NCBI GenBank assembly: GCA_036652335.1
Contig: JAVVWB010000009.1
Coordinates: 17,941-81,940, forward strand
Direction of reading: 5' to 3'
Source of the DNA: JAVVWB01 sp036652335
Lineage (GTDB): Bacteria; Synergistota; Synergistia; Synergistales; Synergistaceae
DNA length: 64,000 nucleotides
Under the pieces are notes generated by a model. It searched no databases. It worked only from the letters and a program-made list of their open reading frames with translations, and was not told where the DNA came from. The translations under genes and the position numbers were made by a program. Positions 1 to 8,473 of the stretch are shown piece after piece. Within the stretch, counting starts at the first letter, position 1, and the number at the start of each line of letters is the position of its first letter.

Positions 1-47
1 AAGCATATTCTCAAACACGTAGCAACAGCCTTTCTTTGTTTAAAAAA

Positions 48-87
48 TTAGAGTAGCCTTTGTTAGTATACAACAAGGCTACTCTAA
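48..87 (-). terminator. intrinsic terminator after the amino acid binding protein gene
   Basis: A long inverted repeat (TTAGAGTAGCCTT against AAGGCTACTCTAA, one bulged base) is followed on the minus strand by a run of six T. It lies about 30 bases past the stop of the binding protein gene and should end that transcript. Bases 1-47 beyond it hold nothing I recognise. Confidence 0.85.
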
Positions 88-115
88 TAACTAGGTTTTT
101 TGTTTTATTTTGTGT

Positions 116-895
116 TTATCTGATGTCCCATTTAGCAAGAAGTTTTTTTACTGTTCCGTCTTTTATTAGTGTATTTAGTGCTTTGTCTACGTCTGCTTTG
201 AGTGCTGTGTTCTTTTTGTTTATTGCTATTGCATATTTTTCTACTGTTAGAGGTATTTCTATTGTTTTTATGTGTTTTTTGTTTGCTGCTGTAGCAGATA
301 CTTTTTGTGCTACAACGTCGTCCATTACAATTAGGTCTATTCCTTTGTTTCTAAGTGCAGATACAGCAAGGCTTACGTTGTCAAATACTACAGCTTTTGC
401 ACCTTTAATTTTTTTGTAGTTGAGTGTGGGCTCTCCTGTGACGTATTTCTGTCCTGTAAATCCTGTTACAACCCCTATTTTTTTGCCTTCGATTTGTTTG
501 TCGATTTCAGCTTTTGTTTTTCCTGTTATTGTTTTGTCATCTGTTCTTATTATGATGAATTGTGCTGCATTGATGTATGGTATTGAGAATGCTACTGTTT
601 TTGCACGTTTAGGTGTTATTGTGAGTCCTGATATTGAGAGGTCGCAGGTGTTAGATAGTACAGCGCCAACTACTCCATCAAATTCCATGTTTTGGTATTC
701 TACTTTTGCACCAATTTTCTTTGCTATTTCTGACATTAGGTCGATGTCAAATCCTACGTATTTACCATTTTTAATGAATTCATAGGGTTCAAATTCCGCA
801 TTTGTTGCAACTTTGAGTGTTTTTGCATCTGCATTTGTTGGTGAGATTATTGCAATTATTGCAAGTAGTAGTGTTGTGAGTATTATTTTTTTCAT
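116..895 (-). CDS. amino acid ABC transporter substrate-binding protein (family 3)
   Basis: A 259-residue periplasmic solute-binding protein of the polar amino acid family (HisJ/GlnH/ArtJ type). It begins with a signal peptide (MKK, a hydrophobic stretch to about residue 18, then ADA) and continues with the typical family 3 opening, KVATNAEFEPYEF, and the GFDIDLMSEIAKKIG segment. The start was placed at the ATG preceded by AAGGAG rather than at an upstream in-frame ATG. Its ATG overlaps the stop of the racemase gene (TAATG), so the two are co-transcribed and probably translationally coupled. No permease or ATPase lies next to it, so it must share those of another transporter. The exact ligand cannot be read from the sequence; the racemase neighbour hints at an acidic or polar amino acid. 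Confidence 0.88.
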   Translation of the reverse strand: MKKIILTTLLLAIIAIISPTNADAKTLKVATNAEFEPYEFIKNGKYVGFDIDLMSEIAKKIGAKVEYQNMEFDGVVGAVLSNTCDLSISGLTITPKRAKTVAFSIPYINAAQFIIIRTDDKTITGKTKAEIDKQIEGKKIGVVTGFTGQKYVTGEPTLNYKKIKGAKAVVFDNVSLAVSALRNKGIDLIVMDDVVAQKVSATAANKKHIKTIEIPLTVEKYAIAINKKNTALKADVDKALNTLIKDGTVKKLLAKWDIR

Positions 896-1590
896 TATTT
901 GTTCTCCTTGTCTATTTCGTTTATACATTCTTCTACAAGAGCATCTAAGCTTGAGATGTTATACTCTTGTGATAAGCTTGAGGCATTGTATGCAAGAGGT
1001 AGTTCTGTACATGCTGTAGCTACTGGTAGTTTTTCTATTTTCCATAGCTTTTCTACAGCATTTTTCATCTTTTCTCCTGCCGTTTTCATGTCACCACTTT
1101 TCACGTATTTTATGATTGATTGAATTTCATCACATATGTCTTGTGGTGGCACTATTAGACGGTAGTTTTCTTTTTCTGCTTCTTGCTGGTATAGCCCAGC
1201 TTTTATTGTCCCTTGTGTAGCTACCATCCATGCTCCCCTTGGTGCTTTTTCTTTTGCTTTTTTTACTGTTGCCTCTATTATGTGTACATATGGAACTTTA
1301 ATTTGATTTCTAAAGTTGTTTATGAAGCAGTGAGCTGAGTTGCATGGTACAGCAAGAACTTCTGCTCCCCAGTCTATTAGTTGCTCTAGGTCAGCTTTTA
1401 TTTGCGGTTCAGGCGATACGCCACCAGATGTTACAGCTGTGCTTCTGTCTGGTATGGTAGGGTCTGATAGTAGGTAGACTTTGGGGTGTTCTTGGTCTTT
1501 TGTTGCGGGGTATTTTTCTGCCATTATTTTCATAAATTCAGCAGAAGCAGCAGGCCCCATTCCACCCAATATTCCGAGTATTTTTGCCAT
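895..1590 (-). CDS. aspartate/glutamate racemase family protein
   Basis: A 231-residue cofactor-independent amino acid racemase of the Asp/Glu/hydantoin racemase superfamily (RacX/YgeA-like). The glycine-rich opening ILGGMGPAAS and the two catalytic cysteines, Cys83 in PCNSAH and Cys194 in ACTELPL, are all present, so it should be active in the two-base mechanism that interconverts L and D forms. It is the first gene of a two-gene operon with a secreted amino acid binding protein. Family members act on aspartate, glutamate or broader substrates, so specificity is open. A likely promoter sits at 1629-1656. Confidence 0.88.
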   Translation of the reverse strand: MAKILGILGGMGPAASAEFMKIMAEKYPATKDQEHPKVYLLSDPTIPDRSTAVTSGGVSPEPQIKADLEQLIDWGAEVLAVPCNSAHCFINNFRNQIKVPYVHIIEATVKKAKEKAPRGAWMVATQGTIKAGLYQQEAEKENYRLIVPPQDICDEIQSIIKYVKSGDMKTAGEKMKNAVEKLWKIEKLPVATACTELPLAYNASSLSQEYNISSLDALVEECINEIDKENK

Positions 1591-1628
1591 GTTTTTCTCC
1601 CTTTTCTTTTTTTTGTTTTTCCTTATTT

Positions 1629-1656
1629 ATATTACTATGATTTTTTATAAATTCAA
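1629..1656 (-). promoter_or_regulatory. candidate sigma-70 promoter for the racemase operon
   Basis: On the minus strand TTGAAT (1651-1656) and TAATAT (1629-1634) are separated by 16 bases, about 40 bases upstream of the racemase start. The match is moderate and the region is AT-rich. Confidence 0.45.
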
Positions 1657-1740
1657 TAGATTTTTCATTGCTTTTTATACAGATAAGTGCTAATCTACAG
1701 TTTCCATTTGATTTTTTTGTTATGTTAGGGAGGGATTTTC

Positions 1741-2580
1741 ATGATACTTTGTTATTTTGATGGAGAGTTTAAAGATATATCTGAAGTTCATATTCCTGTT
1801 ACAGATTTGATTGTTCAAAGAGGTATCGGCGTTTTTGATTCAATGAGAACTTATAATAAAGCTGTTTTCGCAATGACTTATCATATTAACAGATTAGCAA
1901 AGAGTGCTAAATTGAGCGGTATGGTAGCAGATGATATTATTGCACAACTTCCAGATATTATACGTGAAGGATTAAAAAATCCAGCTTTACCACAAAATGT
2001 GGAGCTTATGGTTAAACCATATATTACGGCTGGCGATGTAAATAATAGAGGTATCTTCCCCGCCCCTCGTTTCTTTGTCGTTTTTGAAGAAGTTCACGCT
2101 ATTAGTGATGAGAAGAGGCAGAACGGTGTTTCTTTGAAGCCCGTTTATTCAAAAAGACAGTTACCTGAGATTAAGAGTATTAACTATATGACAGCTTATG
2201 TCTCTATGTCTAAAGCAGAAGATTCTGATTTTGAGTCTCTTTATATTTTTGATGGTGAGATTGCTGAGGCCACTTCAAGTTCTTTCTTCATTTGCAAGAA
2301 TGGAAAGTTGATTACTGCACCTCTTGGGAAGGTTCTCCGTAGTATTACAAGAGATGTCCTTTTTACTGTTTGTGCAGAGAATGGTATAGAGATTGAGGAA
2401 CGTTCCCCTATGGAAGAGGAGCTTAAGACTGCGGATGAAGCTTTTATTGCTGCTTCTACAAAGGAAGTCCTTGGTATTGTTAAGGTCGGAGATGTTATTA
2501 TAGGAGACGGTAAGGTTGGTCCTTTAACAAAGAGAGTTCATCAGTTGTTCTTGGATAATATTTACCGTTGGACTGAGTAG
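1741..2580 (+). CDS. aminotransferase class IV (D-amino acid/branched-chain aminotransferase-like), copy 1
   Basis: A 279-residue PLP enzyme of fold type IV, the family of D-amino acid transaminase, branched-chain aminotransferase and aminodeoxychorismate lyase. The N-terminal block FQRG/VQRGIGVFDSMRTY, the PLP-binding Lys145 (in EIKSINYM), the glutamate segment GEIAEATSSSFF and the C-terminal SITRDVL region are in the expected order. Lys145 matches the position known in Bacillus D-amino acid transaminase. The ATG has a strong ribosome site (GGGAGGG). A closely related copy follows directly, so the pair arose by tandem duplication. With a racemase gene transcribed divergently, use of D-amino acids is plausible, but the sequence does not separate this from a branched-chain role. 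Confidence 0.85.
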   Translation: MILCYFDGEFKDISEVHIPVTDLIVQRGIGVFDSMRTYNKAVFAMTYHINRLAKSAKLSGMVADDIIAQLPDIIREGLKNPALPQNVELMVKPYITAGDVNNRGIFPAPRFFVVFEEVHAISDEKRQNGVSLKPVYSKRQLPEIKSINYMTAYVSMSKAEDSDFESLYIFDGEIAEATSSSFFICKNGKLITAPLGKVLRSITRDVLFTVCAENGIEIEERSPMEEELKTADEAFIAASTKEVLGIVKVGDVIIGDGKVGPLTKRVHQLFLDNIYRWTE

Positions 2581-2598
2581 TTTTTACAATAGAATATT

Positions 2599-2623
2599 AA
2601 CTCCCCCTTTGGGGAGTTTTTTG
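2599..2623 (+). terminator. intrinsic terminator between the two aminotransferase genes
   Basis: AACTCCCC and GGGGAGTT form an eight-pair hairpin with a four-base loop, followed by a T-run. The two duplicated genes may therefore be expressed as partly separate units. Confidence 0.85.
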
Positions 2624-2658
2624 TTTTACTCTTGATTGTTTGGGAAAGGATGATTTTA

Positions 2659-3498
2659 GTGACATTTTGTTTTTTAGATGGCGAGTTTAGAGATGCAAAA
2701 GATTCTCGTTTGCCCGTCACAGATTTACTCTTTCAGAGAGGTATCGGAGTTTTTGATTCGATGCGTACTTATGATAAACGAATTTTTGGTATGTCAAAAC
2801 ATTTAGATCGTTTGAGAAGTAGTGCGTTGCAGTCTGGTCTTGATTGCGAAGAAATTTTGAGCGTTTTGCCTGATATTATTCATGATGGGATTGCTCATAG
2901 TTTTGGCAAGGATTTTAAGGAATTTCTTATCCGAGCATATATTACAGCAGGTGATGTAAATAATAGAGGTTTGTTCCCCAAGCCGAGGTTTTTTGTCATT
3001 TTTGAGGAGTCACATCCTGTCCCTGAAGATTTGAAGTGTAACGGGATTTCTCTTTTTCCTGTAAATATGTTTAGAGAGACACCAGAGGTTAAGAGTACAA
3101 ATTATATGGCACCTTTTGTCTCTATGAAAGATGCCTCTAGTGATGATTTTGAAGCTCTTTATGTTTATAACGGAGATGTTACTGAGTCCGCTTCAAGTTC
3201 TTTCTTTATTTGCAAGGATAATAAGGTTATTACACCCCCTGTCGGGAAGGTGCTTTATAGCATTACACGGGATTTTGTTTTAACTTTGTGTAAGGAATAT
3301 GGTATTGAAGTTGTTGAAAGGTCTATTAGTATAGATGAATTGAGAGTTGCAGACGAAGCTTTTATTGCAGCTTCTAATAAGGAAATTTTAGGTGTTGTTA
3401 AAGTAGGAGATTTTCTTATCGCAGATGGTAAGGTCGGCACTCTTACAAATAGAATTTCTGATTTATTTACTGAGAATTTTCATCGTTGGGTAGATTAG
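2659..3498 (+). CDS. aminotransferase class IV (D-amino acid/branched-chain aminotransferase-like), copy 2
   Basis: The 279-residue paralogue of the preceding gene, again with PLP-binding Lys145 (EVKSTNYM) and the same motif order. I place the start at GTG 2659: it aligns residue for residue with copy 1 and has AAAGGA eight bases upstream, whereas the upstream ATG at 2650 directly touches the GG of that site and would add unaligned residues. The copies differ most at residues 41-90 and around 125-140, which line the substrate pocket in this family, so they may have split substrates. A terminator follows at 3519-3546. Confidence 0.85.
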   Translation: MTFCFLDGEFRDAKDSRLPVTDLLFQRGIGVFDSMRTYDKRIFGMSKHLDRLRSSALQSGLDCEEILSVLPDIIHDGIAHSFGKDFKEFLIRAYITAGDVNNRGLFPKPRFFVIFEESHPVPEDLKCNGISLFPVNMFRETPEVKSTNYMAPFVSMKDASSDDFEALYVYNGDVTESASSSFFICKDNKVITPPVGKVLYSITRDFVLTLCKEYGIEVVERSISIDELRVADEAFIAASNKEILGVVKVGDFLIADGKVGTLTNRISDLFTENFHRWVD

Positions 3499-3518
3499 TT
3501 TAAGTTAGTTTAGATTAT

Positions 3519-3546
3519 AAAGAGCTTCCCTTTTGGGAAGCTCTTT
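3519..3546. terminator. bidirectional terminator between converging genes
   Basis: AAAGAGCTTCCC and GGGAAGCTCTTT form a twelve-pair hairpin with a TTTT loop, flanked by T-rich sequence on both strands. It separates the plus-strand aminotransferase from the minus-strand asparaginase. Confidence 0.85.
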
Positions 3547-3554
3547 ATTTTTTA

Positions 3555-4520
3555 TTATTTTATGAAGAGTTGTTTTGCTTCTTCTGTAGTTTTTGCGTTT
3601 CCTAGTGCCCACATGAGTTTAGTTACAGCTCTTTCTGTGGTCATTGTTTCTGCGGAGATTGCACCAAGTCTTGCAGCTAACACACCTATTGGGTATTCTT
3701 TTAGATTTACTCCGTCATAGGTGCATTGTGTTGCGCATATAACTATTAGCCCTGCTTTGAGTGCTTTTTCTACGGCTGGTAGGTAGTTGTTTTCATCGTT
3801 TGGCACTCCACCTGCACCAAATCCTTCTATTACTATTCCTTTGTAGCCTTTGTCTATTATGTATTCCATTATGTCCGGGCTTGTACCAGGTATTAGTTTT
3901 AGAAGTGCTACTTTTTCTTCTATTTCAGTCATTACTCTAAATGATTCTGTAGGAGTTGCCAGCTCTGCGCCCCATTCAAGTCCATCACTTGTTATTGTTG
4001 CTGAGTAAGATTGGTTGATGCTGTAGAAAGCATTAAATTCTTTTGTGTGCATTTTTTTCGCTACTTTTCCAGATACTACTTTGTTACCAAAGACAAGAAA
4101 TACTCCGGGCTTACCACTGTTTGCAACGTGGAATGAGTGGAATATGTTGTTTTTTCCATCTGTTTCGGGATGTTCTATTGGTAGCTGAGCTCCTGTTATT
4201 GCAACAGGTTTTGCTAGGTTTACGAGCATGGAGCTTAGAGCAGCTGCAGTGTATGCCATTGTGTCTGTCCCATGCGTTATAACAAATCCGTCATAGTTGT
4301 CATATTCATCATTTATTGCATTTGCCATTTCTTGCCAATGATGAGGCTGTATGTTACTGCTGTCTAGGCTCATTATTTCTTTACATGATATTTCACATAA
4401 ACCTTTAAGACGTGGTATCATTTTTACCATTTTTGCTCCGTCTATTGTGGGAATTAGTCCATCAGGGCTTGGCTCTGATGCTATTGTTCCTCCTGTTGAT
4501 ATCATAAGAATTTTCTTCAT
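3555..4520 (-). CDS. ansA: L-asparaginase, type I (AnsA-like)
   Basis: A 321-residue asparaginase that would hydrolyse L-asparagine to aspartate and ammonia. The nucleophile motif TGGTIAS (Thr12) and the second active-site motif HGTDTMAYTA (Thr85, Asp86) are both present. There is no signal peptide, so it is the cytoplasmic, housekeeping type rather than the periplasmic high-affinity type. Its ATG lies one base after the stop of the upstream unknown gene, so the two form a tight operon and probably serve one pathway. Transport by the nearby symporter and racemisation by the gene at 895-1590 are plausible links. Confidence 0.9.
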   Translation of the reverse strand: MKKILMISTGGTIASEPSPDGLIPTIDGAKMVKMIPRLKGLCEISCKEIMSLDSSNIQPHHWQEMANAINDEYDNYDGFVITHGTDTMAYTAAALSSMLVNLAKPVAITGAQLPIEHPETDGKNNIFHSFHVANSGKPGVFLVFGNKVVSGKVAKKMHTKEFNAFYSINQSYSATITSDGLEWGAELATPTESFRVMTEIEEKVALLKLIPGTSPDIMEYIIDKGYKGIVIEGFGAGGVPNDENNYLPAVEKALKAGLIVICATQCTYDGVNLKEYPIGVLAARLGAISAETMTTERAVTKLMWALGNAKTTEEAKQLFIK

Positions 4521-4521
4521 T

Positions 4522-5682
4522 TTAGTTAGCCTTTAGTTTGTTTATTGCTTCTATTATTACACTTATGTAATTATTTGCCTCTTTTTCTTCCAGCTGTGGA
4601 ATTTTCCAATATGATTGATATTCTTTTGTTGTTACCATTGAGAGGACAGCCGTTATTTCTGGTAGGATTCCGGCTCCTCTGACTTTGTCATTTACGGAGT
4701 TGCTCATAAAGGTGACTCCACCAGCATCTTCACTTATAAGTTTTGCAAGTTCTGCTACTATTTCTGTTTTGTCTTTTGCAAGGTCTATTGTTTTTAATTT
4801 TTCTGCCTGTTCAATTATTTTATCTGCAAAAGCATGTGTTGCTTTTTCTAATGCTCCGTTTGGCATGGGCATTAGTCCTTTTTCGTATCTTGCAGGAATT
4901 TGTAGTTCTTTTGCTGATAAGTGTAGTGCTTCAGCCATTTCTGAGCAGTCTATTCCTTCTTCTGCTCTGATCATTAGCTGATTTTCTGTTAGTTTGTCTG
5001 CCATTGATGGGATAAAGGCTTTTGATTCTATTACAACTGTAGGAATTGTGTCTGCTCCAAGTTCTTTTATTAGAGTCCCTTTTTCACTCCAGTTTGTGTT
5101 ACCTTCGTAGTCTTCGTCTGGTCCTATTCCACCATTTGTTCCATTTATTACTAGCATTAGTGATACAGGTGTTTCATCTATGTCTAATATTATTCCTGCT
5201 GATACATCATATTTGTTCTCAAATTTTTCTTTTGTTATTTTGAGTTTGTCACCGAGTTTATTTTTAAATGAGTTAAGGACAGCCAGTGCACATGCACCTT
5301 GAAGCGTGGTTGCTACTTCTGATATACCTTGTCCATATATTCTTCCCAATGCTTTTATTGCAATGTTCTGTGTGTATAGTGCTTCTTCACCTATTATTTC
5401 TTTTATTATTTCTGCTTCTCTTGGTGTGATACCACGTCGTGGTGATAGTGTGGCAGTGCCTCCTGCTTGTGTGGTTACTGTTATTGTGTTTGTGTGTGGG
5501 TCTGTTTCTACATTAGCTATTTTTGTATTTACATCTATTGCTTTTTTTAATATTAGGGATGCTACTGCAAATCCTACTGAGTCATCTTGTACAAATCCGC
5601 TGTGGCTGTGAACGTGCCCTACTCCAACGTGTCCGCTTATAGCATATTTTGCTTTTTGTGCCTGAGATATTTTTATTGTCAT
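4522..5682 (-). CDS. uncharacterised conserved-looking protein, operon partner of asparaginase
   Basis: A 386-residue soluble protein I cannot assign to a family. Near the N-terminus it carries a striking histidine cluster, SGHVGVGHVHSHSG (His18, 23, 25, 27), which could bind a metal or a phosphorylated ligand. Later come glycine- and acid-rich stretches (NGTNGGIGPDEDYEG around residue 185) and SEDAGGVTFMSNSVNDKVRGAG near residue 315 that look like active-site loops. There are no membrane segments or signal peptide and only two cysteines, so an iron-sulfur lyase is unlikely. Its coupling to asparaginase and its place after a dicarboxylate/amino acid symporter suggest a step in amino acid or dicarboxylate catabolism; this is inference only. 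Confidence 0.6.
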   Translation of the reverse strand: MTIKISQAQKAKYAISGHVGVGHVHSHSGFVQDDSVGFAVASLILKKAIDVNTKIANVETDPHTNTITVTTQAGGTATLSPRRGITPREAEIIKEIIGEEALYTQNIAIKALGRIYGQGISEVATTLQGACALAVLNSFKNKLGDKLKITKEKFENKYDVSAGIILDIDETPVSLMLVINGTNGGIGPDEDYEGNTNWSEKGTLIKELGADTIPTVVIESKAFIPSMADKLTENQLMIRAEEGIDCSEMAEALHLSAKELQIPARYEKGLMPMPNGALEKATHAFADKIIEQAEKLKTIDLAKDKTEIVAELAKLISEDAGGVTFMSNSVNDKVRGAGILPEITAVLSMVTTKEYQSYWKIPQLEEKEANNYISVIIEAINKLKAN

Positions 5683-5711
5683 AATTTTCCAACCCCGTTA
5701 AGAAAATTTGA

Positions 5712-5735
5712 GGCGGGAACGAGTTCGTCCCCGCC
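5712..5735 (-). terminator. GC-rich hairpin downstream of the symporter gene
   Basis: GGCGGG...CCCGCC forms a strong stem-loop 45 bases beyond the symporter stop. On the minus strand the T tail is weak (TCAAATTTTC), so it may be a leaky terminator or RNA stabiliser between the symporter and the unknown/asparaginase pair. Confidence 0.5.
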
Positions 5736-5780
5736 ATTATTTTTGCTTTTTACTTTTTTGCTTTTTTTCTTTTTTTGCTT

Positions 5781-7031
5781 TTAGTCGCTCATTGTTTTCT
5801 TTTTGTTAAAGGTTTCTCTGTCTAGAGTTCCTAGGACTGATGCTGTTGTTACCATTCCGACAGTGTCACCTGTTACGTTGAGCATTGTGTTAGGCATGTC
5901 TATTAGTCTGTATATCCCGGCTACCCATGGTACTATTGTAAGTGGTAGTCCCATTGTTTGCATCATTATTGCTGACATCATGATTCCACCACCAGGGACA
6001 CCTGCAACACCTGCTGCCATTATTACACCAAGTAAGCAGATGATTGCAAGCTGACCAACTCCAAAATCAAGTCCGTACATTTGTGCTGCAAATATTGCGT
6101 AGATTGGCATTTCTGCACAACATGCCTGCATGTTGATTGTTGCTGCAGGAGGTGCTATTAGGTTTACAGCTTCTTCTGGTACTCCTGCACGTTCCTTTGT
6201 GCATTTCATTGTTAAGGGTAATGTAGCACTTGAGCTACATGTTGAGAATGCAAGTAACATTGCAGGGAATATGTTTTTGTAGTGTCTGATAGGACTTACT
6301 TTTGCTATGAATTTCAGTATTATCGGGAATACAAATATTATTAGTGTAGCATAGGCTATGTATTGTGTGAGGAGCATTTTTCCAAGGCCTGTGAGGACTT
6401 CTGTTCCAAGTGTTCCGGTTACGTCTGCCATGAGGCAGAATACACCGATAGGTGCCATTTTCATAACCATTTCTACTATTCTGATTATTACAGAGTCTCC
6501 TGCAATAAAGAATTTTTTGAGTCCTTCTTTTATTTCATTTGTAGGCATTACAGCAATTGCAATTCCAAGGAATAATGAGAATACGATGACCTGGATAATG
6601 TTGAAGTTTGCAAATGATGCTGCTACGTTGTCAGGGACCCAGTTTACAAGGCTTTGTATTACGTTTACACCTTCAGTTGAGTAAGCACCTTTTTCTGCCA
6701 AGTTTATTCCTACACCTGGCTTGATGATGTATGACCATATTATTCCTGTTACTGCTGCAAGGCCTGATGCTATTGCCCAAAATCCAAGGAAGGTTCCCCC
6801 AACTTTTTTGAGTTTACCTAGGTCAGCTACACTTGCAACACCGTTGACAATTGAGAAGAATACTAGTGGCATTATTGTCATTTTCAGTAGTCTTATAAAG
6901 ACTGTTCCAATAGGGCCCGTAAATGCACCCCATGTGGGATAGCTGGATTTCATGATGTAGCCAAATATCGCACCAATTACCATCCCTATTAGTATTTTTG
7001 TTGCCAAACTAACCTTCTTTGGTTCGCTCAT
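5781..7031 (-). CDS. dicarboxylate/amino acid:cation symporter (DAACS family)
   Basis: A 416-residue multi-pass inner-membrane protein of the GltP/DctA/SstT family, which imports glutamate, aspartate, C4-dicarboxylates or serine with Na+ or H+. Family marks include the serine-rich re-entrant loop (FSTCSSSATLPLTMKC), the N-terminal helix KILIGMVIGAIFGYI, and a C-terminal segment GDTVGMVTTASVLG. Where many relatives have NMDG in helix 7, this one reads NMQACCAEM, which points to a substrate preference other than the textbook glutamate carriers. The ATG is preceded by AAAGGAGG. It lies between a class II aldolase-like gene and the unknown/asparaginase pair, all on the minus strand, but hairpins on both sides suggest it is its own transcription unit. 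Confidence 0.88.
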   Translation of the reverse strand: MSEPKKVSLATKILIGMVIGAIFGYIMKSSYPTWGAFTGPIGTVFIRLLKMTIMPLVFFSIVNGVASVADLGKLKKVGGTFLGFWAIASGLAAVTGIIWSYIIKPGVGINLAEKGAYSTEGVNVIQSLVNWVPDNVAASFANFNIIQVIVFSLFLGIAIAVMPTNEIKEGLKKFFIAGDSVIIRIVEMVMKMAPIGVFCLMADVTGTLGTEVLTGLGKMLLTQYIAYATLIIFVFPIILKFIAKVSPIRHYKNIFPAMLLAFSTCSSSATLPLTMKCTKERAGVPEEAVNLIAPPAATINMQACCAEMPIYAIFAAQMYGLDFGVGQLAIICLLGVIMAAGVAGVPGGGIMMSAIMMQTMGLPLTIVPWVAGIYRLIDMPNTMLNVTGDTVGMVTTASVLGTLDRETFNKKKTMSD

Positions 7032-7058
7032 ACTTTTGCCTCCTTTGGTTTTTACAAA

Positions 7059-7097
7059 AAAAGTTATTAGGAAGGTTTTTTCTTCCTAATAACTTTT
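7059..7097 (-). terminator. intrinsic terminator after the aldolase-like gene
   Basis: A sixteen-pair stem (AAAAGTTATTAGGAAG with its complement) and a seven-base loop, followed on the minus strand by a run of T. It sits eleven bases past the stop codon of the aldolase-like gene. Confidence 0.88.
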
Positions 7098-7107
7098 AGT
7101 TGTTCTT

Positions 7108-8370
7108 TTATTCGTCGTAATTTTTCCCGTTGTTTCCGCTTGTCCCAGGAGCATTTGCCTCTGTGTAGTCCGAACGGTTACCAATTATTTTTCTATCTGG
7201 TGAGGCGTTGTGGTCAGCACGACGTGACATTACTTCTGCTACTGCATCAGCGCTTCCCTCTGCCCCGAATGCTGTTATGAAGCGTTCTGCCCAGTATTGC
7301 ATTTCATCTACTATTCTGTCAATTATTGGCTGTGGTTCTGCAAGAATTTTGTCACAGAAAGAGATGTTTAGTTTTTTGTAGTCGCCGCTTTTGCGTGACA
7401 TTCCCTTTTCATCACCGAGAGCTACTATTTCGTTCCAGAGTTCCATGGATATGCCACGGTTGGGGTCTTTTATGTATGTTCCGTCTTTTATTACTGCGTT
7501 TCCTGTGTCAGGGTCCATTTCTATTCCATAGTAGACGTTCTGGAATAGTGTGGCTACGTTTCCTTTACGTATTCCATATTTGCGGAATGTGGCACATTTA
7601 TCAAGTGGTGTTCCAGATATTCCATGCTGAGCTATTGTTACACCATATGGGGCTATTGTGTCCGCTATTTCTTTTGTTCTTTTAAGGTCTATTCCTTCCA
7701 TTTGACCTACTGTGGGGTCATATGTACCATGGAGGCTTCCGTTTGATATTGCAAGGTAGTCAGGGAATATTCCCCATGAGTTTAGTCCTCCAATGTAGTA
7801 TTGTGCTTCTTCTACAGTTGAGAGTTCACCAGGGCCTTTTATTTCTCCTACTTCCACTTCAAGTCCAAGTTCAGAGGGTAACCATCCAGCTATTGATCTT
7901 GTGGCTACAAAGTTGTCGTAGTCTACAAGGTGGGATGCGTCTATTGCAACTGATGTAAATCCGTTTACAAGGATTTTGTTTAGGTGAGCAACGCCTTTGA
8001 GAACATCTTCTTGGCTTTTTATTGCATAGTGGTCAACGTGAAGTCCAAATACTGCTCCATGTCCCATTTCTGCTGAGTATTTGAGGGCGTATTCTGGGAT
8101 GTTGTCAAAGTTTGCACCGCAGTATGTAGCTTCTGATTTTGCAATTTCCAGAAGTACAGCTGCATTTTTCTTTTTTGCTGCTTTTAGTACCGCTTTTATT
8201 ACGAGCGGGTGTCTAGCGTTTGCGGCAAGTACGATAGAGTCAACTTCTTTGTTTGCGGCTAATATGTCTCTTCCGCTTACAAGACCCATTTCTTCGTTAC
8301 CGAAGCGTGCCTGTACGTTTAGAGGACGTTTCTTCAGTAGCTCTTTGTAAGATTTGCTATTTGCATCCAT
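7108..8370 (-). CDS. class II aldolase-like protein (FBA/tagatose-bisphosphate aldolase superfamily)
   Basis: A 420-residue protein with the class II, metal-dependent aldolase barrel. Visible marks are the metal-site motif LHVDHY (near residue 110), the SVAIDASH strand, VEVGEIKG, and the later AISNGSLHGTY and TIAQHGISGTP segments that carry further metal and phosphate ligands. It is more than 100 residues longer than ordinary fructose-bisphosphate aldolases, with inserted sequence after the barrel and a disordered, Asn/Gly-rich tail. The family usually cleaves or condenses ketose 1,6-bisphosphates. Its neighbours are amino acid genes, so the usual sugar role should not be assumed. The ATG follows GGGAGG, and a terminator closes the gene. 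Confidence 0.75.
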   Translation of the reverse strand: MDANSKSYKELLKKRPLNVQARFGNEEMGLVSGRDILAANKEVDSIVLAANARHPLVIKAVLKAAKKKNAAVLLEIAKSEATYCGANFDNIPEYALKYSAEMGHGAVFGLHVDHYAIKSQEDVLKGVAHLNKILVNGFTSVAIDASHLVDYDNFVATRSIAGWLPSELGLEVEVGEIKGPGELSTVEEAQYYIGGLNSWGIFPDYLAISNGSLHGTYDPTVGQMEGIDLKRTKEIADTIAPYGVTIAQHGISGTPLDKCATFRKYGIRKGNVATLFQNVYYGIEMDPDTGNAVIKDGTYIKDPNRGISMELWNEIVALGDEKGMSRKSGDYKKLNISFCDKILAEPQPIIDRIVDEMQYWAERFITAFGAEGSADAVAEVMSRRADHNASPDRKIIGNRSDYTEANAPGTSGNNGKNYDE

Positions 8371-8473
8371 TGGATTTTTCCTCCCATTATTGTTGTTGTA
8401 GATGTTGCTTGACTTTATTTTAGCACATTTTTTAATTTCTTTACCATTTTTAGTTTAAATTTCTATGTTTTTG

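Noticed and set aside
19..100. tRNA or other structured RNA at the left edge
   Set aside because: The inverted repeat there is a terminator stem with a T-run on the minus strand; there is no cloverleaf or conserved TpsiC arm.
5712..5735. A riboswitch in the symporter/unknown gene interval
   Set aside because: The interval holds just one GC-rich hairpin and no aptamer core; a weak terminator or stabilising stem is enough to explain it.
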